Assembly: GCA_938045805.1 (NCBI GenBank)
Contig: CALIBL010000055.1
Span: 56,926-120,925 of the forward strand
Length of the DNA: 64,000 nucleotides
Direction: 5' to 3'
From: an uncultured Rubripirellula sp.
GTDB taxonomy: Bacteria; Planctomycetota; Planctomycetia; Pirellulales; Pirellulaceae
Shown here: in pieces, positions 29,539 through 37,980 of the stretch
How the letters are laid out: each line of letters opens with the position of its first letter
Numbering within the stretch: position 1 is the stretch's first letter
The notes under the pieces: model-generated
Told to the model about the DNA's origin: nothing
Seen by the model: only the letters and a program-made list of their open reading frames with translations
Databases searched by the model: none
Program-made: the position numbers and the translations under genes

Positions 29539-29552
29539 GTGTCTTGAGACAC
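29539..29552. promoter_or_regulatory. Inverted repeat upstream of gyrB
   Basis: GTGTCT and AGACAC are separated by two bases, 37 bases before the gyrB start. It may be an operator or a leader hairpin; nothing in the sequence names the binding protein. Confidence 0.35.
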
Positions 29553-29642
29553 TTATTTCTAGCTAAATTCTAACGTTTTTTCGTTATGGCCGCGATGCGG
29601 CAATGGTCTCAAAAAACCAGTTTCCGAAGATCAAACCACCGC

Positions 29643-30101
29643 TCAACCTTTTTTTAGGTACTTCTGATAGGCAGTGACCGCCAGCTCATCACATCGTTCA
29701 TTTTCGAGGTGCCCCGAGTGCCCCTTGACGTGCTCAAAATCGATATGGTGACGCTGCATCAGGTCATCTAACTGCCTCCACAGTTCCACGTTTTTGACGG
29801 GCACAAGCTTAGAACCATCTTTACGCTTCCACCCGCGGGATTTCCAACCCGCCATCCACTTTTGCATACCTTGGAGAACATAGCTGCTATCGGCATAGAG
29901 AGTGACTCCACAAGGCTCCTTGAGCGCCTCGAGACCCTTGATAACAGCCATCAACTCCATCTGATTATTGGTCGTTTCCGGGACTCCATCGCTACGCTCC
30001 AACTCCTTGTCGGTACGTTCACAACGCAAAATAAACGCCCAGCCACCAGGGCCTGGATTACCACTACACGCTCCATCGGTAAACAAACTGACTTTCTTCA
30101 T
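29643..30101 (-). CDS. rnhA: Ribonuclease HI
   Basis: A 152-residue RNase H that cuts RNA in RNA-DNA hybrids. The four catalytic acids are in place: Asp in LFTDGACSGNPGPGG, Glu in NNQMELMAVIKGLEAL, Asp in LYADSSYV, and the last Asp in NERCDELA, with the catalytic His in HVKGHSGH. The ATG at 30101 is preferred because it gives the usual family N-terminus and has GGAG four bases upstream; an in-frame ATG six codons earlier lacks a ribosome site. It lies downstream of a possible promoter region and is followed by gyrB on the same strand after 140 bases. Confidence 0.93.
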   Translation of the reverse strand: MKKVSLFTDGACSGNPGPGGWAFILRCERTDKELERSDGVPETTNNQMELMAVIKGLEALKEPCGVTLYADSSYVLQGMQKWMAGWKSRGWKRKDGSKLVPVKNVELWRQLDDLMQRHHIDFEHVKGHSGHLENERCDELAVTAYQKYLKKG

Positions 30102-30455
30102 CCTGCTCCGCTTCCCCATTTGAACACGGCCGCCAAAATGCCAACCAAACTCGCCAAGTATCCTGATCCGTTGATCAACTTACGTTCATTCGCTCTAGGA
30201 GGCCACCAGCATGATCGGTAAAACCATCTTGGTCGACCGAGACTTGAGCCGATCACACCTTGGTGTAGTGTGACAAAGATCCCATCAATTTTTCCAAAAG
30301 TCAGCCAAATCCATCAATTTCAGATTGATTCACTCGCCGAGGCTAAATGGCACGACGAAGATTACAAGAGTATGGCTTAAGAACACCGGAACGCTATTCC
30401 AAGCTTTTCCAATTCCTCACGCGGTAAATAAACAGAATCACACTTTAAAGATTGA
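30102..30455. other. Intergenic region upstream of the amidotransferase-fold membrane protein
   Basis: About 354 bases between the divergent rnhA and the next plus-strand gene. I see no gene and no clear promoter consensus or hairpin terminator. Confidence 0.45.
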
Positions 30456-32738
30456 ATGAACACACTCGCACTTGACCCGATTTACGGATCCTATGGGGTG
30501 GCTTTTGCCGTCTCTATAGTCCTAATCTTGGTGATTCTGCGGTTCACTCCACCAACAACCAATCCCTCCCACCGCCGCTCACTGATCGTCCTCAGGCTGA
30601 TTGCTGGACTGCTTCTCGTGCTAGCAATCTTCCGGCCAACGCTTCGTTTTTCCCAAGATCAGGTGACCCCAACCGCAGTCGTGGTTGCTGCTGATGAATC
30701 TCTCAGCATGACACTGGGTAACGGAGAGGGGCAAACCCGAGCAAGGATGCAGGAGGATGTCTGGAAGCAAATCCTTAGCGAACTTAACTCACTTCAGCCG
30801 AGCCTCAGCGTCAAACTAATGACCTATGGCGACGATACCCGTGAAATTGAAAATCCTACACCGGATTCACTTGGTGCGATTTCCCCCACGGCTCCAGTGA
30901 CACAGATCGCCAACGCGACCATGGCTGCCTTCGATCTTGCACGTGGAGACACACTCTCTGGAGTGATTCTGCTCGGTGATGGAAGGCAAACAGGCATTGA
31001 AGAGACAGATTCATCGCAGGCAACCATCGAAACGCTACGCGGTTTTGGAGTTCCACTTTGGACCATTCCGATGGGAAAAGACAGTACCGGTGAAGCCACT
31101 CGAGACATCGCGATTGAGGCAGCACCTGAGTCATTGAAACTCTTTAGCGGCAACGAGTCGCTGATAAAATTTCAAGTTGTTACGAAGGGTCTAAGGGGAA
31201 TAGAAATCCCTATTCAAATTTCGTGGATCAATCAAAGTGGTAAAGAGGAAGTATTTGCAACACGAACCGTTGTGCCGACTCAAGCGTCTGACACCCTCTC
31301 TGTCTCCATTCCGTTCACCGTCCCACAAGCAGGAAGCTACCAATTAAAAATCGAAGCGTTGGCGACTGCCAACGAAATCGCCACCTCGAACAATCAACAA
31401 ATCACTTTCGTTGACACTCGCGAAGGGGGAGGAAAAATCCTCTACCTCGAAGGCAGCTCAAGTTTGGAACAAACGTTCCTGAGAAGAAGCCTGCGTCGAT
31501 TTCCAGATTTAGATCTCCATTTCACGTGGATACCGAGCGACACACGAAGCCAATGGCCGGTCGATTTAAATCGTGAGTTTCAGGCCGGAGTGTATGACAT
31601 CTACATCCTAGGCGATCTTCATTCCGAAGCATTAGGACAAGAACAAATCAAGCTGTTAGCTGATTGCGTGGCTTCAGGTGCTGGTTTGCTTACCTTGGGC
31701 GGCATGAATGCTTATTCGGCCGGTGACTATCAAGAAACAACGCTACCGGAAGTGCTTCCGGTCATGTTTGATCAAACGATCAAAACACTTCAGAGCCAGC
31801 CCTCAACGTCGCAGAATCGAACTTCAGATCAAAACCAGATCAATGAACCGCTTCTCGCCTTACCCTCACGGGCTCATCCGATCGTTGACCTCGGAGGTAG
31901 CGACATTGACACTGCTTGGCGCGACCTCCCTCCACTACTTGGAGCAAATCAATGGGTGAGTCCGAAAGAGATTCCAGGAGTGGCCACGCTGCTTGAGTCC
32001 GAGAAAAAAAATCCGTTGATGGTCATTGGTGAATATGGAAAAGGGAGGGTTGCTTCGATAGCGTTTGATTCGAGTTGGAGGTGGTGGCGAGCGGGAAAAA
32101 GCGAAATCCATCGTCGTTTTTGGCGGCAATGCATGCTGTGGCTATTGTCGCGTGAAAACCTTGACGACAATGAATTGATGATAGACTTAGATTCTCGAAG
32201 GATCATGGCTGGAAGCTCGAGCGATTTCACGATCACCACATCTACCCCTAGTAAATCCATGGCGGTTGATCGACTGCAAGCAACCATCACTCAAAATAAG
32301 CAAGCCGTCCAACCCGTTCCTCTTCGTGTCGAAGTCTCCGAAGGCAAGCCGGTCATAAAAGGAACGCTAGATGAACTCTCACCCGGAATCTACGGCCTGC
32401 AAGTGTCGGAAGCGGGAGCGGTTGATACAGACCAATCGACGACCATCACTTTTCAGGTCACGGATAATAGTGAAGAGCTTACCAGACCTGAGGCCGACAC
32501 AAACTTCCTCGCCCAATTAGCATCCGCAACGGAAGCCTACGGCGGTAGGCTTTATCAACCAGAAGAGGTCGAACAACTCTGCGAACAAATAAAAGAAAAT
32601 CACATACGTTCTCAACGCAGGGTAACCACCGCCTTCCCACTTGGTGAAGATCCAGTCAGTGGGTGGATTTTGTTCATGCTCTTTGTAATGGTAACCACTA
32701 GCGAATGGATACTGCGACGCCGCTGGGGATTGAATTAA
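30456..32738 (+). CDS. Membrane-anchored VWA/class I amidotransferase-like protein
   Basis: A 760-residue protein of a type frequent in planctomycetes, unnamed in function. Two N-terminal helices (about residues 12-30 and 45-65) and one C-terminal helix (about 735-755) anchor it, with the bulk outside the cytoplasm. After the helices comes a VWA-like fold (VVVAADESLSMTL, LSGVILLGDGRQTG). Residues about 325-560 form a Rossmann-like block with GGGKILYLEG, YDIYILGDLHS and GAGLLTLGGMNAYSAG, similar to the ThuA/glutamine amidotransferase-like fold; the catalytic cysteine of true amidotransferases is absent. Such proteins often sit with BatA/MoxR genes, none of which is here. Confidence 0.7.
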   Translation: MNTLALDPIYGSYGVAFAVSIVLILVILRFTPPTTNPSHRRSLIVLRLIAGLLLVLAIFRPTLRFSQDQVTPTAVVVAADESLSMTLGNGEGQTRARMQEDVWKQILSELNSLQPSLSVKLMTYGDDTREIENPTPDSLGAISPTAPVTQIANATMAAFDLARGDTLSGVILLGDGRQTGIEETDSSQATIETLRGFGVPLWTIPMGKDSTGEATRDIAIEAAPESLKLFSGNESLIKFQVVTKGLRGIEIPIQISWINQSGKEEVFATRTVVPTQASDTLSVSIPFTVPQAGSYQLKIEALATANEIATSNNQQITFVDTREGGGKILYLEGSSSLEQTFLRRSLRRFPDLDLHFTWIPSDTRSQWPVDLNREFQAGVYDIYILGDLHSEALGQEQIKLLADCVASGAGLLTLGGMNAYSAGDYQETTLPEVLPVMFDQTIKTLQSQPSTSQNRTSDQNQINEPLLALPSRAHPIVDLGGSDIDTAWRDLPPLLGANQWVSPKEIPGVATLLESEKKNPLMVIGEYGKGRVASIAFDSSWRWWRAGKSEIHRRFWRQCMLWLLSRENLDDNELMIDLDSRRIMAGSSSDFTITTSTPSKSMAVDRLQATITQNKQAVQPVPLRVEVSEGKPVIKGTLDELSPGIYGLQVSEAGAVDTDQSTTITFQVTDNSEELTRPEADTNFLAQLASATEAYGGRLYQPEEVEQLCEQIKENHIRSQRRVTTAFPLGEDPVSGWILFMLFVMVTTSEWILRRRWGLN

Positions 32739-32821
32739 AGTAGATTGAAGAATGAAACAATGGCGAGCCTCATCACGCCACGATCGACCCAAGACGTCAA
32801 TCATTAATAGCGGAAGTAACC

Positions 32822-33700
32822 GTGAAACGACACTTACAAAACAGTTGCCGTGCTGTCTTACGACCGATCGCTCGTGCGGCACGAAAAGCTTTAACTCCCG
32901 ATGAAGCACCAATCACCTTCGACTGGCATCTCATCGAACATGGTGTCGCTTCAGGCTGTAATTTACTGTTACCCAAGAACCAACCAATCACCAGCATGAT
33001 CTGCTCTGGTGAGTACGAAGCGGAAATCATGCGTTTCGTAAACAAACTGGTCAATGCTAACGCGTGTTGCTTTGACATTGGCGGTCACTATGGCTATTAC
33101 ACGATGGCTCTGTCAGTAATTGCAACCGAGGGAGCGGTTCACACTTTTGAGCCAGTGCCCGATCATGCGATCCGAATCCAACAGGGAGTGGAACGTTCCT
33201 CTTTGCCAAAAACGCGTGTTCACCAAGTGGCGGTTGCAAAAGAATGTGGAGAAATGAAGCTTCGATTCGCTGGCGAGGGCAGCGATGATTCCATGGCCTA
33301 CCTCGATGAATACGGCGGAGTCGATACCGAAGCAGCAAAAGTCAATTACCAACAATTCAGGGAGACGGTCGTTCCCACAATTTCCATCGATCGAGCCGCA
33401 CATCTTCATGGCACCCCTGACTTCATTAAGATCGACGCTGAAGGAGCAGAGGGAGCGATTTTGGAGGGTGGCCTTCAGACCATTCCCACAGCAAAACCAA
33501 GACTATTGATTGAAGTGCATGGAATCCATGAAGCCCTCCATTGCTCCGATGTCTTAAATGCAATCGATTACCAAGCTATCTTATTATCAAAGCAAAAGAC
33601 CACGCTTCCCGTTCTCTGGGTCCACCGCAGTGACACGGGAGCAATCGAAGCGGCTCGATCCATTTTAGGTACCGCTCCCACTAGGTTCTTTAGTCGCTGA
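32822..33700 (+). CDS. FkbM-family methyltransferase
   Basis: A 292-residue SAM-dependent methyltransferase of the FkbM type. Motif I reads CFDIGGHYGYYT, an acidic ribose ligand is in HTFEPVPDH, and the family signature ISIDRAAH followed by PDFIKIDAEGAEG matches the FkbM consensus (D.iKiDvEGae). FkbM proteins methylate hydroxyl groups of polyketides or sugars. The next two genes are a GT2 glycosyltransferase and a flippase, so O-methylation of a surface sugar is a reasonable inference. Translation begins with GTG at 32822; no better ATG is available. Confidence 0.85.
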   Translation: MKRHLQNSCRAVLRPIARAARKALTPDEAPITFDWHLIEHGVASGCNLLLPKNQPITSMICSGEYEAEIMRFVNKLVNANACCFDIGGHYGYYTMALSVIATEGAVHTFEPVPDHAIRIQQGVERSSLPKTRVHQVAVAKECGEMKLRFAGEGSDDSMAYLDEYGGVDTEAAKVNYQQFRETVVPTISIDRAAHLHGTPDFIKIDAEGAEGAILEGGLQTIPTAKPRLLIEVHGIHEALHCSDVLNAIDYQAILLSKQKTTLPVLWVHRSDTGAIEAARSILGTAPTRFFSR

Positions 33701-33764
33701 TCTTGCTTTCAAGTTTTCGCATGTTTCCCCGCTCCTAAGACGCATCAAGAATGAAAACAATCCG

Positions 33765-34847
33765 ATGACGTCGCACTCCACCCATACGCTACCGCCGGTT
33801 ACCGCGGTGATTCCGGTCTACAATCTGGCCGCGTATCTACCTGATACGATTGAAAGTGTCCTCTCTCAGAGCTACCAAGGCCCCTTATCAATCATCATTC
33901 TCGACGACGGTTCGACTGACTCTTCCTTTGAAATTGCTTCGAACTACGCGAACACCTATCAATCGATCACGGCACACACTCAGCCAAATCAAGGAAGAGC
34001 GAAAACTCGCAATCATTTGTTGCAGTTAGCAAATACGGAATTCATTTCATGGATTGACGGAGATGACATTGCCTCCCCGAACTGGATTGAACAGCAAATT
34101 GGGCGACTCCTAGACCGCAGCAACTGCGTTGCGGTTAGCGCCCAAGGTTACGCGATGACGGGCAAACGACACGCGATCGGTCCGATCGAACATCCACATG
34201 ACCACCAAACAATTCATGATCGACATTTACGAGGTCAAGCAAATGCATTTTTCCAATCGTGTGTCACCATTCGAAAATCCGCTGTTTCTGCAGCAGGTGC
34301 CTACGATGAGCGGTTCCCCTGCGCCGAGGATTACTCACTTTGGCTGCGACTTGCTGAAATCGGCGAACTTGAAAACCTACCTTCAATTCATCTTTACTAC
34401 CGTGTTCACGCAACCTCTGCGAATTGGGTCTCCAATATTGACCAGCGAAACCAAGGACAACAGATCCTGAATGAGGAACGTGCCAAAAGGGGCCTTGCAC
34501 CCATTCAGCCCAGTGACACGGTCATTCCTCCAGCCAAAAAAGATGATTGGAACCGACGAATCTTTTGGATTAACCTTGCGTTAAAATCTGGCAACGCACG
34601 ATCTGCATTAGAAATGCTGGTCGTTGCACTCAGAAAGCATCCCACCTCCTTGGTTCTATGGTTGGCTGCCTTTGCCTCACTAATTGACACCTTAATTAGC
34701 TTCGGTAATCGGACAAAACGATTTCAAAGCGGCCGATCTGCCGAGCCTAAAAAACTGCCTATCTTTTCCATCTATCGCTTTGGAAGGTTTGCTAATCACC
34801 TTCGTCGGCGATGGATGCAAAAACGCGTTAAAGGCTCGACAACCTAG
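33765..34847 (+). CDS. Glycosyltransferase family 2
   Basis: A 360-residue GT-A glycosyltransferase. The nucleotide-sugar binding start is VTAVIPVYNLAAYL, followed by LDDGSTDSS, a NQGRAKTRNHL segment and the metal-binding SWIDGDDIA with its D-x-D-like acids. A later CAEDYSLWLRLAE contains the probable catalytic aspartate (ED motif). The C-terminal 100 residues carry a hydrophobic helix and a basic tail, consistent with membrane association. It is part of the methyltransferase-glycosyltransferase-flippase group. Confidence 0.9.
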   Translation: MTSHSTHTLPPVTAVIPVYNLAAYLPDTIESVLSQSYQGPLSIIILDDGSTDSSFEIASNYANTYQSITAHTQPNQGRAKTRNHLLQLANTEFISWIDGDDIASPNWIEQQIGRLLDRSNCVAVSAQGYAMTGKRHAIGPIEHPHDHQTIHDRHLRGQANAFFQSCVTIRKSAVSAAGAYDERFPCAEDYSLWLRLAEIGELENLPSIHLYYRVHATSANWVSNIDQRNQGQQILNEERAKRGLAPIQPSDTVIPPAKKDDWNRRIFWINLALKSGNARSALEMLVVALRKHPTSLVLWLAAFASLIDTLISFGNRTKRFQSGRSAEPKKLPIFSIYRFGRFANHLRRRWMQKRVKGSTT

Positions 34848-34889
34848 GCAGCAATCCATGACGATACAGAATGTTCCGGATAAGAATGC

Positions 34890-36260
34890 ATGAATGAGAT
34901 GCTGAGAAGAATGCTTCATCAGCTGCAATGGGATCGAACACTTGGCTATGCGCTTGGCACAAGGTTCTGGCAAGCGTTCTCTGGACCCATCACAATTGTT
35001 TTTCTGATTGAAGCCTTAAGCTTGTCGGAACAGGGAATTTACTATTCCATTGTTAGCATCGTTGGAATCCAAGCCTATTTTGAACTCGGCTTACTGAACG
35101 TTCTTGTCAGCCAAAGCAGCCACGTATCGGCTAAGTTAGCAAGCCTGAACGAGAACAGCTCTTCCCTCAATGAGAAACCTTCGGAGAATCCGGAGTGGCT
35201 GCGTGCTGCCGCAAGGATGCGTGATTTAATTAAAGCCTCGGGTCGCTGGTTCGGCTGGGCCGCTGCGGCATACGCATTGATCGCGATCGGCTTCGGCTGG
35301 TTGACGTTGGCTGATTCCGACACCTCTTGGAGAATACCGTTCCTTTTCACCATTCCTGCTGCAGCGCTCGCGATTGCGTTAGCACCTTCCCTATCAATAC
35401 TTGAGGGCGCTGGCTTTCGTGACACGATCTACCGCTATCGTTTGTTGCAAATGGTTATCGGGTCAGTCGCTGTTTGGACGACCTTGTTGTTAGGATTCAA
35501 GTTATGGTCCTTGGTCTTTGCTTTTTTTACGCAGACGCTCGTCTCCGCTTACATTGTCTTGGTTGTAAAACGCGATTTCTTTTCAACCTATGACAAGCTC
35601 CCTTCGACAGAATCAACATTTGGTTGGATGCGAGAAGTGGTGCCAGTCCAATGGCGAATGGCCCTCATTACGGCAAGCTTTCACTTCGCAACTCAATTCT
35701 TCACCATTATTGTGTGCAAGTTCCATAGCGACGCTGAGGCAGCACCTTTGGGCATGACCCTCAGTATTTCATCCGCTATTCAAATGGTTGCGCTCTCTTG
35801 GATTCAGACCAAGTATCCATTGGTGGCGACTCATCACGGAAAAGGCGACCGAGAGACGGCAGGAGCTTTGTGGAGGCGAACCGCAATCGTCTCCACCGTT
35901 CTTCTCTGCCTCGGTTTCGTCGCGTTGACAGTCCTGACCTACTGCCTGCCCCTGATCCGAGATGGGCTAGGACAAAGATTCCTCACTCCCGAGCAAGTGA
36001 TCTTTTTAGCAATCGGCGCACTCGCAAATCACATCGCTGCGGTTCAAGGATTCTATGTCCTCGCGATGAAAGCTAAACCATTGCTCAAAGCATCTCTGAT
36101 TGGCTCCATTCCAACTGCGATCGCGGTTTGGGTCGGTGGCTTTTATTTTAGTACCAACGGTGTGCTAATCGGGTACGCTTTAGGCATGGCATTATTCCTG
36201 ACACCCGCTCACACTTGGGCTTATTTAAAATTCCGAAAGAGCCCCACTTTCATCCAATAA
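34890..36260 (+). CDS. Polysaccharide flippase-like membrane protein (MATE/Wzx superfamily)
   Basis: A 456-residue integral membrane protein with about twelve hydrophobic segments, the pattern of Wzx/RfbX oligosaccharide flippases. The N-terminus ALGTRFWQAFSGPITIVFL resembles the first helix of the family. It lies 42 bases after the glycosyltransferase gene, which supports a role in moving a lipid-linked glycan across the inner membrane. A charged, serine-rich cytoplasmic loop (about residues 85-110) is unusual. The 3' end overlaps the convergent NosR-like gene by 11 bases. The call rests on topology and context more than on motifs. Confidence 0.72.
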   Translation: MNEMLRRMLHQLQWDRTLGYALGTRFWQAFSGPITIVFLIEALSLSEQGIYYSIVSIVGIQAYFELGLLNVLVSQSSHVSAKLASLNENSSSLNEKPSENPEWLRAAARMRDLIKASGRWFGWAAAAYALIAIGFGWLTLADSDTSWRIPFLFTIPAAALAIALAPSLSILEGAGFRDTIYRYRLLQMVIGSVAVWTTLLLGFKLWSLVFAFFTQTLVSAYIVLVVKRDFFSTYDKLPSTESTFGWMREVVPVQWRMALITASFHFATQFFTIIVCKFHSDAEAAPLGMTLSISSAIQMVALSWIQTKYPLVATHHGKGDRETAGALWRRTAIVSTVLLCLGFVALTVLTYCLPLIRDGLGQRFLTPEQVIFLAIGALANHIAAVQGFYVLAMKAKPLLKASLIGSIPTAIAVWVGGFYFSTNGVLIGYALGMALFLTPAHTWAYLKFRKSPTFIQ

Positions 36261-37980
36261 AACCTATTTTCGACATCCAAACGACGACAGCAGTAGCCAA
36301 GACCAGGATATCACCTCTACTGACGGCTCCACTTCCCGCGTGAAGGCGAAGGTAACTTAGAAAGAAGCCTGTTGGACATGCATAACGGCAGTAAGCCATC
36401 GGCAAGAATCGGGAAACAAAAATTGTTATCCCCGCGTAAACCATAACCGTCCAACTCGAAACGCTAAATAAATACGCGTGAAACGGTTCCCAGCTTGAAA
36501 GGTCGGTCGCTGGATTGAGGTGAATGGTGACGTAGGCGCAAAAAAGAGTCATCGCTGGAACGAAGCTTAACCAGGAACCCACCGAAGATCTCAAGCGTTT
36601 CCAGCGATTAGAAACCTTTCGAGGCTTAACCAACTGTTGAATTGCACCATGTGGACACAAGTGATTGCAATACAGATTGTGCTTCGTAAAAACCGGAATC
36701 AAAATCGCAACCACAGCAACGCAAGCGAGACCCGGCGCTAATCGCCAAGCGATACCCTCGGCTGACCAACCTGCTAACAAAGAAATCGACAATAGATTTC
36801 CTGACCATAATCCAATCACCAAAACAATCGTCAGTAACCATATTCGTCGACGATGTTTAAATCTTTTCAAGAACGAGAACTGCATCAAAACCGCAGTAAA
36901 GACAACCGCTAGGGTGATGAGGTCAGGCCAACTCCATCTCAATTCAAATACAGGATCAACTTCCTTGGCTTTCTTATCGGCTTGTCTTTTCTGGTATTGG
37001 AGTGCGGCAGCAGCCAGAGTGTGTGCCACGGTTTGACTCGTCATCGTCGCACCAGAAACACCCTCAACACCTTCCGCGACGGGGTCAAATCTCGCCAGCT
37101 GTTGTAGATCCATTCCGCGAAATCGTTTCCAAAATCCATATTCGGTGCGGACATAATCAACATAAGGCTCGTTATCAAAAGACGTTCTGATTTTTATTGC
37201 GTCGATCGCGCCTTGGATATCCAGCTTTATCAATAATTCAGTAGGACCTTGGTATCCAATGAGTGAATCCGACAGATCACCCGTGCGAATGACGTACCCT
37301 AAAAGAAATTGCTCGGCATCATACACGCCACCTGTTGCCTGATCGAACGTTACCGTGTTAGGAAAACAAGCTCTTGCATCTTCTAGGCCCAACGGGTTAG
37401 CAAAGATTAGCGACGGTGCATCACCTCCCATGCGTCTCGCGATCCCTTCCGCGAGGGCTAAAGAGGTCAATGTGGCTCCAGAAACACCATCGATTGAATG
37501 TACATCTGGTCTCCGTGTCCAATCCCAATTGACAAACTGCTCCAAGAACTCCGAATTCTCCGAAACTGCATCAACATGCTCATCTGTATCCTCACTGGAC
37601 AGCAATCTGACGGAGATCACACGCAAATCGTTATTTAAAACAATCGACGCTTCCGTTGGACCCCGATAACCAATCGCATGCTGAGCATCTGGGAAGGTCC
37701 TTGCTACCCAGCCCAACGAATTCTGCTCGGCATCCTTGAGCTGCCACAGACCGCTAGCAGTATCTCTTCGCCCAATGACGCAATTAGTGGTTAATGGATG
37801 GCCAGCGATAACCAACTCATCCACCGATGGCGGCAAGAGTCCGTCCCTAGGCTCTGTTGCTGGTTTCGGAATAGCAAGCAGCAACAATGCAACTAGTGAC
37901 ACTCGCAAAGCCTGCATGAAATAGGGACGCCAACGCGAATGCCGCGGGCTCGCCTGAACGATGGGTAGCGACGCATTCAC
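36250..37980 (-). CDS. NosR/NirI-like membrane protein: two FMN-binding domains and a polyferredoxin-type Fe-S domain
   Basis: A 576-residue membrane protein. After an N-terminal helix (about residues 23-42) come two FMN-binding domains, each ending in the flavinylation motif: SGATLTS near residue 165 and SGATMTS near residue 307. ApbE attaches FMN to the second threonine-type position of this motif in NqrC, RnfG and NosR. About five membrane helices follow from residue 350. Two cysteine motifs, CNHLCPHGA near 437 and CRYACPTGF near 529, lie at the cytoplasmic ends of helices. It resembles NosR but has two flavin domains and shorter cysteine motifs (CX3CP). Expected role: electron transfer across the membrane. 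Its GTG start overlaps the stop of the upstream FAD gene by four bases (GTGA). Confidence 0.82.
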   Translation of the reverse strand: MNASLPIVQASPRHSRWRPYFMQALRVSLVALLLLAIPKPATEPRDGLLPPSVDELVIAGHPLTTNCVIGRRDTASGLWQLKDAEQNSLGWVARTFPDAQHAIGYRGPTEASIVLNNDLRVISVRLLSSEDTDEHVDAVSENSEFLEQFVNWDWTRRPDVHSIDGVSGATLTSLALAEGIARRMGGDAPSLIFANPLGLEDARACFPNTVTFDQATGGVYDAEQFLLGYVIRTGDLSDSLIGYQGPTELLIKLDIQGAIDAIKIRTSFDNEPYVDYVRTEYGFWKRFRGMDLQQLARFDPVAEGVEGVSGATMTSQTVAHTLAAAALQYQKRQADKKAKEVDPVFELRWSWPDLITLAVVFTAVLMQFSFLKRFKHRRRIWLLTIVLVIGLWSGNLLSISLLAGWSAEGIAWRLAPGLACVAVVAILIPVFTKHNLYCNHLCPHGAIQQLVKPRKVSNRWKRLRSSVGSWLSFVPAMTLFCAYVTIHLNPATDLSSWEPFHAYLFSVSSWTVMVYAGITIFVSRFLPMAYCRYACPTGFFLSYLRLHAGSGAVSRGDILVLATAVVVWMSKIGFIG

